Source: an uncultured Actinomycetes bacterium (GTDB taxonomy: Bacteria > Actinomycetota > Acidimicrobiia > Acidimicrobiales > Acidimicrobilacustridaceae). From it: a stretch of DNA of 64,000 nt. Below are positions 45,077 to 54,461 of this stretch, piece after piece. Each line of letters opens with the position of its first letter. Positions within the stretch are counted from its first letter, which is position 1. The translations under genes were made by a program, and so were the position numbers. A model generated the notes under the pieces. The model made no database searches. It was not told the DNA's origin and was given only the letters and a program-made list of their open reading frames with translations. The stretch spans positions 62,001 to 126,000 of the forward strand of contig CALBSE010000008.1 in assembly GCA_937927725.1 (NCBI GenBank), in the 5' to 3' direction.

Positions 45077-45910
45077 CTAGGCGAGGGTGATGCTCAGACC
45101 CTCGAACGCTGAAACGATCGAATCGACGCCCAACGTGCGACCGGCTTCTCGCGCTCCGACAAGGAGTTGATCAAGGGTTTCATCGTCGTGGGAAGGATCG
45201 TGATGGAACAGGACGAGCTGCCCAACCTCAGCGGCAGCGGCAACACGAACGGCGTAGTCGACGGTACAGTGACCCCAAGTTGGCTTACACGCAAACTCTT
45301 CCGGCGTGTATTGCGCATCGTGAATGAGCACATCGACGCCTCGACAAAGTTCGAGAACCGAGGGCTCGACAGAAACTCCATCGCTCGGCTGCTGATGGTC
45401 ACTCACATACGCAACCGAGAAGCCATCACGTTCAACTCGATACCCAAACGTTGTATCGGTATGAGGAACCTCAAGCGAAGTGACTTTTGCGCCAGCAATC
45501 TCGTGCACACCTTCCGCAAGAGTGAAGAAAGAAATTTCACCGGGGAGGTCTTGACGCGTTACCGGGAAGAACGGAGGGCGCATCAGGTCGTCAAACGCGT
45601 CAGCGAATCCGACACCGTCATGATCGGGCCCGTACACCGAAAGCGTCGAACCGGGAATGAGAAGCGGCTGACAGAAGGGAAGCCCCTGAACATGGTCCCA
45701 GTGAAGATGGGTTACAAGCGCATGCGCATGGAGCTGTGTACCCGCACCTTGGTCAGCCCCGAAATAACGAAGCCCGGTTCCGAGGTCGAGCAGAATCGGC
45801 TCAGCATCAGCGCTGCGAAGCACGACGCTTGCGGTATTGCCCCCGTACCGAGACGTGCTTTCACCAGCACATGGCGTTGACCCTCGAACTCCGTAGAACG
45901 TGATCTCCAC
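45077..45910 (-). CDS. Metallo-beta-lactamase-fold hydrolase (RNase Z/cyclic nucleotide phosphodiesterase-like)
   Basis: 277 residues. Metal motif THLHWDHVQGLPF, then YVSDHQQ, a second ligand region DVLIHDAQYTPEEF and LVLFHHDPSHDD. The N-terminus VEITFYGVRGSTPC and GTGLRYFG match the subgroup of MBL phosphodiesterases and diguanylate/cAMP-like phosphohydrolases. GTG 45910 is the start, with an excellent GGAGGAGG six bases upstream. Substrate unknown. It diverges from the hydrolase gene at 46026. Confidence 0.88.
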   Translation of the reverse strand: MEITFYGVRGSTPCAGESTSRYGGNTASVVLRSADAEPILLDLGTGLRYFGADQGAGTQLHAHALVTHLHWDHVQGLPFCQPLLIPGSTLSVYGPDHDGVGFADAFDDLMRPPFFPVTRQDLPGEISFFTLAEGVHEIAGAKVTSLEVPHTDTTFGYRVERDGFSVAYVSDHQQPSDGVSVEPSVLELCRGVDVLIHDAQYTPEEFACKPTWGHCTVDYAVRVAAAAEVGQLVLFHHDPSHDDETLDQLLVGAREAGRTLGVDSIVSAFEGLSITLA

Positions 45911-46013
45911 TGCCCACCTCCTCCCAGTGCACGAATGGATGGCGAACGCTAGGACAAGGGTCAAACGATGTGAAGGGGAAGTGACATGTCTCACACCTCC
46001 ACTCGAATCTCGC

Positions 46014-46019
46014 TACCGT
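46014..46019 (+). promoter_or_regulatory. -10-like box TACCGT before the epoxide hydrolase-like gene
   Basis: TACCGT, then cgcacc, then ATG 46026. Weaker match than the TAGNNT boxes, with the same 6-base spacing. Confidence 0.3.
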
Positions 46020-46025
46020 CGCACC

Positions 46026-46898
46026 ATGCAGATCGACAGCGTCACCATCCCGACTCGTGAACTCTCCTACGGGTGTCTCACCGCAGGCGATTCGGGCCCC
46101 CTAGCCCTTTGCCTCCATGGGTTTCCCGATACCGCTCATGGCTGGCGTTATCTCCTCCCAGCGCTAGCCGATGCTGGATATCGGGCGGTTGCTCCATTCA
46201 TGAGGGGCTACGCACCCACCTCAATCCCCACCGATGGCCAGTACCACGTGGCCACGCTCGCTCGCGATGCGACCGTCCTTCATGAAGCACTCGGTGGAGA
46301 TGGCGAGGCAGTCATCATCGGCCACGACTGGGGCGCACTCGCGACCTACGGTGCCGCCGCCTTTGCTCCTGATCGTTGGCGTCGTGTTATTACCGCCGCA
46401 GTTCCACCGGCAGCTTCGATGGCCACTGCGATGACGACCTACGACCAACTCAAACGATCGTGGTACATGTTCTTTTTTCAAGTCGGACTCTCCGACTTCG
46501 TCGTCTCAATGAACGATCTTGATTTCATCGAGCGACTGTGGGCCGATTGGTCACCGGGCTACGACGCAGTGATCGACATGGAACACATCCGCGAATCAAT
46601 CGGAAGTCCTGAACATCTCGCTGCCGCACTCGGCTACTACCGCGCCACGTGGGGAACCGATCCAGTGTCGGCTGCGTACCAAGACGTTCAAGATGCGCTG
46701 GGCACACCCCCACCACAACCAACCCTCTACATCCACGGTCGCAACGACGGCTGCGTTGGGGTCGAGTTCGCGGAGAATGCAGCTTCCGGACTCAGCAAAG
46801 GTTCACGCGCAGCAATCATCGAGGGTGCAGGACACTTCGCTCAGGTCGAGAAACCCGAGGAATTCAATCGACTCGTGTTGGAGTTCATTCAGTCCTGA
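46026..46898 (+). CDS. Alpha/beta hydrolase, epoxide hydrolase/haloalkane dehalogenase type
   Basis: 290 residues. LCLHGFPDTAHGWRYLLPAL, FMRGYAPTSIP, the nucleophile elbow IIGHDWGALATYGAAAF with Asp at the nucleophile position, a cap region with two Tyr candidates, then YIHGRNDGCVG and GAGHFAQVEKP with the catalytic His. An Asp nucleophile followed by Trp is shared by epoxide hydrolases and dehalogenases. The true substrate is unknown. Confidence 0.88.
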   Translation: MQIDSVTIPTRELSYGCLTAGDSGPLALCLHGFPDTAHGWRYLLPALADAGYRAVAPFMRGYAPTSIPTDGQYHVATLARDATVLHEALGGDGEAVIIGHDWGALATYGAAAFAPDRWRRVITAAVPPAASMATAMTTYDQLKRSWYMFFFQVGLSDFVVSMNDLDFIERLWADWSPGYDAVIDMEHIRESIGSPEHLAAALGYYRATWGTDPVSAAYQDVQDALGTPPPQPTLYIHGRNDGCVGVEFAENAASGLSKGSRAAIIEGAGHFAQVEKPEEFNRLVLEFIQS

Positions 46899-46900
46899 GC

Positions 46901-47782
46901 TCAGGGCAGAGATAAGGCCCCGTCACAGCCTGCAATTGCGAGCCCGTCACGAACAAGAGAATCAGCAGCGCGCACCGAATCGAGGTCGCCTCCCTCACGT
47001 TCATTCCAGCCGCACGCGTCCCGGAACTGTTCCGGTGCTACTTCAACGCCAGTTCGCAGAACATCGAGAAGTCGAGCTCGACCTTCTCGAAACGAACCGA
47101 TGAATTTCGATTGACCTTTACTCACCGCCGCCGAACCGATTGCGGGATCGGGCGCAAGGGATCCTCCTCGAAACCAAGAACAGGTCGTTGAGGTTGGGCA
47201 TGCCTCACAATTCGGCGAGCGCTTGGTGCACACAAGTGCGCCAAGGTCGAGCATGCCCTGGTTCCACGACCAACCCATCCCGATCGGAACGATGTCGTCG
47301 GCAAAGTTCTGAGCAACACGAGCGGTGAGCCGCTCACCACGTTGACGGGCGAGGATTCGACCGACATTCGTATCGACAACCGCAACATCTCGCTCGTAAG
47401 CAAACGCCAGCACGGCCCGAGCCGTGTACGGACCGAACCCCGGCAACGCAAGGAGTCCGTCGAGATTGTCGGGAACCACCCCTCCATGCCGCTCAACAAC
47501 CGCAACTGCAGCACGATGAAGATTCACCGCACGACGGTTGTAACCAAGGCCCGCCCATTCAGTTACGACATCGCCAACAGGAGACTGCGCGCAAGCTGCA
47601 ACCGTTGGGAATCGTTCAAGAAACTGATGCCAACGCGGAACGACTCTCGCGACCTGCGTTTGCTGGAGCATTAATTCCGAAACGAGTACCGCCCATGGGT
47701 CTCGAGTTTGTCGCCACGGCAACTCGTCGCGACGACCAGCGGACCAAGCAAGTACCGCCTCGACGTCAGGCGATCCGAGCAC
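46901..47782 (-). CDS. mutY: Adenine DNA glycosylase MutY-type
   Basis: 293 residues. It has the MutY catalytic sequence LVSELMLQQTQVARVVPRW (Glu), helix-hairpin-helix LLALPGFGPYTARAVLAFAY with the catalytic Asp in VDTNVGRIL, and the [4Fe-4S] site Cys-x6-Cys-x2-Cys-x5-Cys (CTKRSPNCEACPTSTTC). It excises adenine opposite 8-oxoguanine. At 293 residues the C-terminal NUDIX-like domain of long MutY is missing or very short, as in some actinobacteria. It starts three bases after the hydratase gene upstream. Confidence 0.9.
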   Translation of the reverse strand: MLGSPDVEAVLAWSAGRRDELPWRQTRDPWAVLVSELMLQQTQVARVVPRWHQFLERFPTVAACAQSPVGDVVTEWAGLGYNRRAVNLHRAAVAVVERHGGVVPDNLDGLLALPGFGPYTARAVLAFAYERDVAVVDTNVGRILARQRGERLTARVAQNFADDIVPIGMGWSWNQGMLDLGALVCTKRSPNCEACPTSTTCSWFRGGSLAPDPAIGSAAVSKGQSKFIGSFREGRARLLDVLRTGVEVAPEQFRDACGWNEREGGDLDSVRAADSLVRDGLAIAGCDGALSLP

Positions 47783-47785
47783 GAA

Positions 47786-48301
47786 TCAGTCTTCTGAGAA
47801 AACGTCTTCGCCGTACGGGAGGCCACGTGTCGGAGCGAACTCTCGCTTCCACACCATGACGCGGCGGCGGAATTCGCACACCTCTTCGGAACGCTGGTTG
47901 ATTCCCTTGGTTTCGACAGTGACGATGCCGCGCTTGCCGTCGGAGGTTTCCTTCTTGGCTAGGACTTTCGTGACGGCATAAATCGTGTCGCCATGAAACG
48001 TGGGCTTGGCGTGTTTCAACGATTCAACCTCGAGGTTGGCAATTGCTGCGCCGCTCACATCGGGAACACTCATGCCAAGAACAAGCGAGTACACAAGGTT
48101 GCCCACCACGAGTGCCTTACCCATGGGCGATTCATTCTCAGCAAACCAGTTGTTGGTGTGGGTTGGGTGATGGTTCATCGTGATCATGCAGAAGAGGTGG
48201 TCATCAGCCTCGGTGATGGTCTTCCCTGGCCAGTGGCGATACACGTCGTCGATCTCGAAGTCTTCGAATTGGCGGCCAAACGGGCGGTCGTAAACGGTCA
48301 C
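47786..48301 (-). CDS. MaoC-like hydratase, probable mesaconyl-CoA hydratase
   Basis: 171 residues of the hot-dog fold. MTVYDRPFGRQFEDFEIDDVYRHWPGKTITEADDHLFCMITMNHHPTHTN is visible in parts; the motif ITEADDHLFCMITMNHHP holds the likely Asp/His pair. The C-terminus has a V-x-V-E-T-K-G-x-N-Q-R pattern seen in MaoC proteins. The short single-domain form occurs beside methylsuccinyl-CoA dehydrogenase and malyl-CoA lyase genes in actinobacteria, where it hydrates mesaconyl-CoA. The gene is divergent from the amidohydrolase, and both flank mcd. AGGAG is six bases upstream of the GTG start. Confidence 0.82.
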   Translation of the reverse strand: MTVYDRPFGRQFEDFEIDDVYRHWPGKTITEADDHLFCMITMNHHPTHTNNWFAENESPMGKALVVGNLVYSLVLGMSVPDVSGAAIANLEVESLKHAKPTFHGDTIYAVTKVLAKKETSDGKRGIVTVETKGINQRSEEVCEFRRRVMVWKREFAPTRGLPYGEDVFSED

Positions 48302-48331
48302 GGCATTTCTCCTCTACAGATGACGGCGCTG

Positions 48332-48357
48332 AGCCTAGGAGTTTCCGCAACTAGATT
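48332..48357. promoter_or_regulatory. Divergent -10-like boxes between the hydratase and amidohydrolase genes
   Basis: TAGGCT on the minus strand (48332-48337) points to the hydratase and TAGATT on the plus strand (48352-48357) to the amidohydrolase. Both genes here do have a leader with a ribosome-binding site, so these are ordinary promoters rather than leaderless ones. Confidence 0.35.
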
Positions 48358-48379
48358 CGACTCAGACAAAGGGGGAACC

Positions 48380-50065
48380 ATGACTGATCTTCTGATTACT
48401 GGCGGAACAATCGTTGACGGCACTGGCGCAGCTGCGTACAAGGCCGACGTTCGCGTCCGGAACGGTCTCATTGCTGAGATTGGCCAAGACCTCACCGCCG
48501 AAGGTGAAACCGTTCTCGATGCCACAGGCTCGTACGTTGCCCCCGGCATCATCGACACCCACACCCATCTCGACGGCGCGATGTGGTGGAATCCCGAACT
48601 TGATCCGCTTCCGGCCTATGGCAACACGTCGATGGTCTTCGGCAACTGTGGAAATTCGATCGCCCCGCTCAAAGGTGACCAGCGCGAAGAAATCGTCGAC
48701 CTTCTGTGTTTCCTTGAAGATCTCCCCCGTAAAGCATTCGAACAAGAGATCCCGTGGTCGTGGCAGTCATGGCCCGAGTACATGGATGCACTCCGCACCC
48801 AGCCAACTTCGGTGCATGTTGCCGGCTACCTCGGACACCTTGCGCTGAGAACGTGGGTTATGGGCCCCGACGCGTGGACTCGTGCTGCAAGCGAGGAAGA
48901 AATCGCCGAAATGTGCGCAGTCCTCGACGAGGGTCTTGCCGCCGGCGCACTTGGACTGAGCATTAATCACTTCGATAAAGATCGTGCGCTTCGACTGGTT
49001 CCCGGCTACTTCGCCGACGACGCCGAATATCTCGCGTTGTTCCGAGTTGTCGCCGACCACAAGCCGGCAACTGTGCAGATGATCACGCGTTTCAACGATC
49101 CTGAACTCTCAATCGCCGATGCCGAACGATTTGGTGAGCTTGTGCGTGAAAGCGGCGTGCGTGCTCAGTACACCGGCATCCCGTTCAACGAACGCGATAA
49201 CGATCGCCGCGACGAGTGGTGGGCGCTCCACGATCGCTTGCAGTCCGCCGGTGCCGACATGTGGCCGATGGTGAACTGCAAGCCGCTGGCACCGTTCTTC
49301 GGATTCGAAAGCTCACTTGTGTTCCAACGGGTACCAGCGTGGAACGAAGTCATCAACGGACCGACCGAACTCAAGCTGTCCACGCTTGCCGATCCTGTAT
49401 GGCGCGATCGGGCACGCACTGACTGGGACAACCGCACGCGTTCAAGCCTTTCGCGCATCGATCGACCCGCCGAAATGATCCTCACAATTTCCGAAACCGG
49501 CGCCGGGCCACTCGGAATTTCACTCCAAGATCTTTCCGATCAAACGGGTCTGCATATTTCCGATGCGCTCGCCGACTGGGTCATTGCAAATGGTCTCGCA
49601 TCGCAAATGATGGGCATCCCTGAACGACTCAGTGAAGTCGATGTCGTAAGGGCGCTCCGCGACCCTCACATGGTGTTCAACATCAACGACAGTGGTGCCC
49701 ATCTTCAGTTGTTCTCCGCCGCTGGAGAGCACCTCTACATGCTCACGCATTACGTCCGCGACGCCGGCCTCATCACGATCGAAGAAGGCATTCACGCCCT
49801 CACCGGCCGTACCGCAGAATTCTTCGGTCTCTCCGACCGTGGCGTCATCGCCCAAGGCAACGTTGCCGACATCATCGTGTTCCGCCTCGATGAACTTGAA
49901 TTGCGCCCCGAAGAACGGGCCTACGACGTTCCCCATGGCACGTGGCGATTCACTCGCGCCCCTGCGGGCTTCCGAGCGACCATTACCGCCGGTGTTCCCA
50001 CCTGGATCAACGGCGCCAGCACGGGGGCCCGTCCCGGTCAGGTATTGCAGCCAATTCCATCCTGA
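48380..50065 (+). CDS. D-aminoacylase-type amidohydrolase
   Basis: 561 residues, amidohydrolase superfamily. DLLITGGTIVDGTGAAAYKADVRV, the metal motif GIIDTHTHLDGAMWWNPELDP, FGNCGNSIAPLK and the later NDSGAHLQLFSAAGEH match N-acyl-D-amino-acid deacylase-like enzymes (COG3653), which remove acyl groups using one or two zinc ions. The true acyl substrate is unknown. Start ATG 48380 has GGGGGAA just before it. It lies between the hydratase and mcd without an obvious pathway role. Confidence 0.86.
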   Translation: MTDLLITGGTIVDGTGAAAYKADVRVRNGLIAEIGQDLTAEGETVLDATGSYVAPGIIDTHTHLDGAMWWNPELDPLPAYGNTSMVFGNCGNSIAPLKGDQREEIVDLLCFLEDLPRKAFEQEIPWSWQSWPEYMDALRTQPTSVHVAGYLGHLALRTWVMGPDAWTRAASEEEIAEMCAVLDEGLAAGALGLSINHFDKDRALRLVPGYFADDAEYLALFRVVADHKPATVQMITRFNDPELSIADAERFGELVRESGVRAQYTGIPFNERDNDRRDEWWALHDRLQSAGADMWPMVNCKPLAPFFGFESSLVFQRVPAWNEVINGPTELKLSTLADPVWRDRARTDWDNRTRSSLSRIDRPAEMILTISETGAGPLGISLQDLSDQTGLHISDALADWVIANGLASQMMGIPERLSEVDVVRALRDPHMVFNINDSGAHLQLFSAAGEHLYMLTHYVRDAGLITIEEGIHALTGRTAEFFGLSDRGVIAQGNVADIIVFRLDELELRPEERAYDVPHGTWRFTRAPAGFRATITAGVPTWINGASTGARPGQVLQPIPS

Positions 50066-50109
50066 GCCTGATGAGAACGCCAAGGTGACCGGTGGGTAAC
50101 CTTCGGCCC

Positions 50110-51714
50110 ATGACTGCTCCGGATCTCACCACTGCCGCCTCCGTCATCGACCTCGCCCACGGGGTGGTCGACGCCGGCATTCGCCACATCGCCGCCAATG
50201 GCGGTCCCGATGTGCATCAGGTCGTGGCCTATGACATCGCCCATGCTGCGTCGGCAGTTGAGACCGGTCGAGCGATGCTCGTCTACGGCACCAAAGGCGA
50301 GCTCGAAGCCAAGATCACCTGCGCCTTCATCGCCGACGCTGTTGGTGAACTGATTCCCAAATTGTTCGGTCGGGAAGCCGATTGGAATATCGCTCCTGGC
50401 GCGCTCGACGGAACCCGCGAGTTTGTTTCCACCTACCGCGCCCCTGAATTTCTCGCCTCCCTTGCTGACACGCCCGGACCCCGTCATCTCGACAGCGACT
50501 TCGAACTCGTGCAGGACACCTTCCGCCGATTCGCGAACGAAAAGATCGGTCCCGTCGCCGAACACATTCACCGCGAGAACGCCGACATTCCCGAAGATCT
50601 CATTCAGGGCCTCGCCGAACTTGGCGGCTTCGGCCTCTCGGTGCCAGTCGAGTACGACGGTTACAGCGAGGGCGGCGAAAGCGAATACATGGGCATGGTC
50701 GTCGCGACCGAAGAGCTCGCAAAGGTCTCTCTCGGAGCCGGCGGTTCGCTAATCACTCGCCCCGAGATCCTCACTCGTGCACTTCTGGCGGGTGGAACGG
50801 AAGAACAACGTCGCGAGTGGCTCCCCAAGTTGGCGTCCGCCGAAGTTATGGCTGCCGTTGCGGTGACCGAACCCGATTACGGATCTGACGTTGCCGGCGT
50901 GAAGGCAACCGCCACTCCCACCGATGGTGGTTGGCTCATCAACGGCGTCAAGACCTGGTGCACCTTCGGCGCTCGTGCCGATGCGCTCATGCTTCTGGCT
51001 CGCACCAACACCGATAAGTCACTTACCCACAAAGCACTCACGATGTTTGTGGTCCCCAAGCCTCGCGGCGAAGGACATGGTTTCGCGTTTGTTCAGGAGG
51101 CCGGTGCCGATGGCGGAGCACCCGGTGGCGGAAAGATGGAAGGCCGAGCAATCGACACCATCGGCTACCGAGGTATGCACTCCTACGAAATCGCGTTCGA
51201 CAACTGGTTCGTTTCCGAAGCGAACCAGGTTGGTGGCGACGAAGGTCTCGGCAAGGGCTTCTATTACCAAATGGCCGGTTTCGAAAATGGTCGTTTGCAG
51301 ACCGCTGCTCGCGCTGTTGGCGTCATGCAAGCCGCGTACGAAGACGCTCACCAGTACGCACTCGACCGCGTTGTGTTTGGTCAGCCGATCGCCGACTACC
51401 AGCTCACCCAGGCCAAGCTCGGCCGCATGGTGGTGCTTACGCAGGCAGCACGACAGTTCTCGTACGAGGTTGCCAAGATGATGGCAAACGGCGGAGGAAT
51501 TCTCGAGGCCTCGATGGTGAAGGCGTATGTGTGCAAGGCCGCTGAATGGGTCTCGCGTGAAGCAATGCAGATTCACGGTGGCTTCGGTTACGCCGAGGAA
51601 TACAACGTCAGCCGCTACTTCGTCGACGCACGCGTGCTCTCAATCTTCGAAGGTGCCGATGAAACGCTGTGCCTCAAGGTGATTGCTCGCCGCATGCTCG
51701 ATGCGGTGAAGTGA
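50110..51714 (+). CDS. mcd: Methylsuccinyl-CoA dehydrogenase-like acyl-CoA dehydrogenase
   Basis: 534 residues, longer than ordinary acyl-CoA dehydrogenases by an N-terminal domain of about 140 residues (GGPDVHQVVAYDIAHAASAVETGRAML). The dehydrogenase part has VTEPDYGSDVAGVKATAT, RVVFGQPIADYQLTQAKLGRM and QIHGGFGYAEEYNVSRYFVDARVL. Extended N-termini of this kind mark methylsuccinyl-CoA dehydrogenase of the ethylmalonyl-CoA pathway. The adjacent hydratase and two CoA-ester lyases agree. The alternative is an unrelated long acyl-CoA dehydrogenase. The start could be GTG 50092. Confidence 0.8.
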   Translation: MTAPDLTTAASVIDLAHGVVDAGIRHIAANGGPDVHQVVAYDIAHAASAVETGRAMLVYGTKGELEAKITCAFIADAVGELIPKLFGREADWNIAPGALDGTREFVSTYRAPEFLASLADTPGPRHLDSDFELVQDTFRRFANEKIGPVAEHIHRENADIPEDLIQGLAELGGFGLSVPVEYDGYSEGGESEYMGMVVATEELAKVSLGAGGSLITRPEILTRALLAGGTEEQRREWLPKLASAEVMAAVAVTEPDYGSDVAGVKATATPTDGGWLINGVKTWCTFGARADALMLLARTNTDKSLTHKALTMFVVPKPRGEGHGFAFVQEAGADGGAPGGGKMEGRAIDTIGYRGMHSYEIAFDNWFVSEANQVGGDEGLGKGFYYQMAGFENGRLQTAARAVGVMQAAYEDAHQYALDRVVFGQPIADYQLTQAKLGRMVVLTQAARQFSYEVAKMMANGGGILEASMVKAYVCKAAEWVSREAMQIHGGFGYAEEYNVSRYFVDARVLSIFEGADETLCLKVIARRMLDAVK

Positions 51715-51731
51715 ACCCCTAACCCAAATCG

Positions 51732-52604
51732 TTAGCCGAGCGCTGCGATTGCGTCGGCCACAGCCAGGATTCGACGAGCGTTGTCGACGTGCAGGTTTTC
51801 GATCATGCGACCGTCGACCGTGACGACACCACGACCTTCGGCCTGCGCCTCGTCGAAAGCCGCGATGACCTTGCGCGAGTGTTCGATTTCGTCTTCGGAC
51901 GGAGCAAACACCTCGTTGCACGGTTCGACCTGGCTCGGATGGATAAGGGTCTTGCCATCGAATCCGAACTGCTTGCCTTGCAGCGCTTCGGCACGAAAGC
52001 CCTCGTCGTCTTTGATGTCGTTATAGACACCGTCGAGGATCACCTTTCCGGCCAAACGAGCTGCCATGAGGCACTTCTGTAATCCGAAATGCAGTGGAGC
52101 GCGACCGGGTATGTGTTCGGCGTACAACTCTTTGGCGAGATCGTTGGTGCCCATCACCAAGACGGTGAGGCGATCTGAAGCGGTCGCAATTGATTCCGCG
52201 TTGAGAATTGCCACCGGCGTTTCGAGCATCGCCCACAACTTGGTGTGAGCGGGCGCACCCGCAGCCTCGAAGGAAGCGACGAGTTGGGCAACTTCATCCG
52301 CCGAATTCACCTTTGGCACAACGATTGCATCAGGACCAGCGGCAGCAGCGGCAGCGATGTCGTCGTCGTGCCATTGCGTACCGATGCCGTTGATACGGAT
52401 TGCGATCTCTTTCGCGCCATATTCCCCGCTCGCAGCAGCGGCGCACACCCTCGCACGCGCTTCAGGCTTGGCATCGGGAGCAACGGCATCTTCAAGATCG
52501 AGAATTAGCGCATCGGCAGGAATGCCTTTGGCCTTCTCGAGCGCCCGCTCATTTGCTCCAGGCATGTACAGGACGGAACGGCGGGGACGCAGTGCTTCAC
52601 TCAT
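51732..52604 (-). CDS. CoA-ester lyase/thioesterase (CitE-like)
   Basis: 290 residues, HpcH/HpaI-CitE family. RRSVLYMPGANERALEKAKGIPADALILDLEDAV, the Mg2+ ligand region AMLETPVAILNAE, VMGTNDLAKEL and FDGKTLIHPSQVEPCNEVF are family motifs. In the ethylmalonyl-CoA pathway a similar second lyase-like protein acts as (S)-malyl-CoA thioesterase; a citramalyl-CoA lyase is also possible. It starts nine bases after the larger lyase gene, with AGGA six bases before the ATG. Confidence 0.82.
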   Translation of the reverse strand: MSEALRPRRSVLYMPGANERALEKAKGIPADALILDLEDAVAPDAKPEARARVCAAAASGEYGAKEIAIRINGIGTQWHDDDIAAAAAAGPDAIVVPKVNSADEVAQLVASFEAAGAPAHTKLWAMLETPVAILNAESIATASDRLTVLVMGTNDLAKELYAEHIPGRAPLHFGLQKCLMAARLAGKVILDGVYNDIKDDEGFRAEALQGKQFGFDGKTLIHPSQVEPCNEVFAPSEDEIEHSRKVIAAFDEAQAEGRGVVTVDGRMIENLHVDNARRILAVADAIAALG

Positions 52605-52613
52605 GTCGTTTCC

Positions 52614-53663
52614 TCAAAGTCCGTACGCGGCTGCAAGTTCGGAATCGTCAGCAGCAAGTGATGTGGCGAGCTCCACCATCACTCGACATTGCTTCACTGA
52701 CGCGTCGTCTTCCATTTTCCCGTCGAGCATGATGGCTCCGGTTCCGTCGCCCATCGCTTCGATGACACGACGGGCATGAGCGACATCGGCCGGATCGGGA
52801 CTGAAGACGCGCTTCGCGATTGCGATCTGCACGGGATGGAGACTCCAGGCACCCACGCAGCCAAGAAGGAAGGCATTGCGGAACTGGTCTTCGCAGGCAA
52901 CGACATCGGCAATGTCGCCGAACGGGCCATAGAACGGAAGAATGCCATTCGCGACGCACGCATCGACCATGCGAGCAAGTGTGTAGTGCCACAGATCTTG
53001 TTGGTAGATCGTGCGATCGCCTTCGATGTTTCCGTCAATCGGATCTTGACGAACCAAGTAGCCCGGGTGACCGCCGCCAACACGCGTGGTCTTCATGCGG
53101 CGATTTGCCGCCAAGTCGGCCGGACCAAGCGAAAGGCCCTGCATACGGGGGCTTGCTCCGCAGATCTCTTCAACGTTGGCAACGCCACGCGCGGTTTCAA
53201 GAATTGCGTGCACAAGAATCGGGCGATCCAACTTTGCTTTCGCCTCAAGCTGCGCCAGCAAACGATCGACATAGTGAATGTCTTCAGGACCCTCGACTTT
53301 CGGGATCATGATGACGTCGAGTTTGTCGCCAATTTCGGTGACAGCCGTGACGATGTCGTCGAGACCCCATGGCGAATCGAGCGAGTTCACACGAGTCCAG
53401 AACTGGGTCTTTCCGAAATCGATGGTCTTGCCCACATTCACGAGACCGGCACGCGCTGCTTCTTTGTCGGTAGCGGGAACGCCATCTTCGAGATTTCCGA
53501 GCAACACGTCGACGGTCGGAACGATCGTGGGGAGTTTGCTCACCATCTTCTCGTTGGACGGTGGGAAGAAATGAATCATGCGGGCGGGCTTGACCGGAAT
53601 CTCTCGAACCGGTTCGGGGGCACCCACAGCGAGGGGGCGGAAAAAGTCCTTGGGGTTTCGCAT
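52614..53663 (-). CDS. mcl: L-malyl-CoA/beta-methylmalyl-CoA lyase
   Basis: 349 residues. The N-terminus [86 protein letters not shown] and [14 protein letters not shown] closely match the long lyases of Chloroflexus-type 3-hydroxypropionate and ethylmalonyl-CoA pathways as I remember them. The enzyme splits beta-methylmalyl-CoA to glyoxylate and propionyl-CoA and malyl-CoA to glyoxylate and acetyl-CoA. It lies right after eutC in the same run and before the shorter lyase. Confidence 0.88.
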   Translation of the reverse strand: MRNPKDFFRPLAVGAPEPVREIPVKPARMIHFFPPSNEKMVSKLPTIVPTVDVLLGNLEDGVPATDKEAARAGLVNVGKTIDFGKTQFWTRVNSLDSPWGLDDIVTAVTEIGDKLDVIMIPKVEGPEDIHYVDRLLAQLEAKAKLDRPILVHAILETARGVANVEEICGASPRMQGLSLGPADLAANRRMKTTRVGGGHPGYLVRQDPIDGNIEGDRTIYQQDLWHYTLARMVDACVANGILPFYGPFGDIADVVACEDQFRNAFLLGCVGAWSLHPVQIAIAKRVFSPDPADVAHARRVIEAMGDGTGAIMLDGKMEDDASVKQCRVMVELATSLAADDSELAAAYGL

Positions 53664-53672
53664 CCCCTGAAA

Positions 53673-54461
53673 CTATCGGCCGCCAGCCCCCGGCAGGGCC
53701 GTTGGCTGAGCAGATTCCTTCACCATGAACCCACTGCGACCCTGAAGTTGGAACGAATCAACCAATCCGAGGATCCGCCGCACTGCATCGTCCGCGCTCA
53801 CGCCAGAGGGGTGAATGTTTGAAACGAGATTCCGCTGTGCATCAGTGTCACCGCTTCGGGGGCGGTGGGCCATGTAGGCGGACAGACTCTCGGCAGTTGC
53901 GAGTCCGGGACGTTCGCCGATCAGAAGCACAACGTTCTTCGCATCGAGGGCCTCGCCGATGTCGTTGATGACCCCAACACGGCAATGGCGCACGAAGAAC
54001 GGACGACCAACCGACCAACCACGAGCCGATGCGTGCTCCATCAGCGGACCAAGGACCGACGGGACCTGCGCCCTCACTGCCAGTGGTGAAAGACCGTCGC
54101 CAATCACAAACTGCACGTCGACACCGGATGGACAGTTTTGGCGCAGCGTTTCTGCGACCCCACCCGCCAAGCGACGACCCTTATCCGGTCGGGCCAGATA
54201 TTCCTCATGGGACTCCGCCTCGGTAGCGACTTCGAAAAGAGCGAAGCGCTCAACAAGGTCGTTCATTGGTTGCTCATGAAGAGAAAGAGACGCGTCGAGG
54301 GCATCTTTCGCAAATGCGTGATCGGCACGAAGTTGCAGTTGCGTTGATGTCCGGTACGCCGTTCCTGCGCGGCCGATGAACAAGCGGGCAGGCGTGACGT
54401 TGGCGCTGTCGTCGCCGACATCGACTGCGCGTTGAAGTGGCGTCGGGAGGCTGTCGCTCAC
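53673..54461 (-). CDS. eutC: Ethanolamine ammonia-lyase small subunit
   Basis: 262 residues. ARLFIGRAGTAYRTSTQLQLRADHAFAKDAL, IGDGLSPLAV and LIGERPGLATAESLSAYMAHRP are EutC motifs. With EutB it forms the adenosylcobalamin-dependent lyase that turns ethanolamine into acetaldehyde and ammonia. The gene overlaps eutB by four bases. No microcompartment shell genes are in the window. The C-terminus is followed within ten bases by the malyl-CoA lyase start. Confidence 0.95.
   Translation of the reverse strand: MSDSLPTPLQRAVDVGDDSANVTPARLFIGRAGTAYRTSTQLQLRADHAFAKDALDASLSLHEQPMNDLVERFALFEVATEAESHEEYLARPDKGRRLAGGVAETLRQNCPSGVDVQFVIGDGLSPLAVRAQVPSVLGPLMEHASARGWSVGRPFFVRHCRVGVINDIGEALDAKNVVLLIGERPGLATAESLSAYMAHRPRSGDTDAQRNLVSNIHPSGVSADDAVRRILGLVDSFQLQGRSGFMVKESAQPTALPGAGGR

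Noticed and set aside
47993..48379. N-terminal extension of the D-aminoacylase frame
   Set aside because: It is antisense to the MaoC hydratase; ATG 48380 has a clear GGGGGAA upstream and a normal family beginning.
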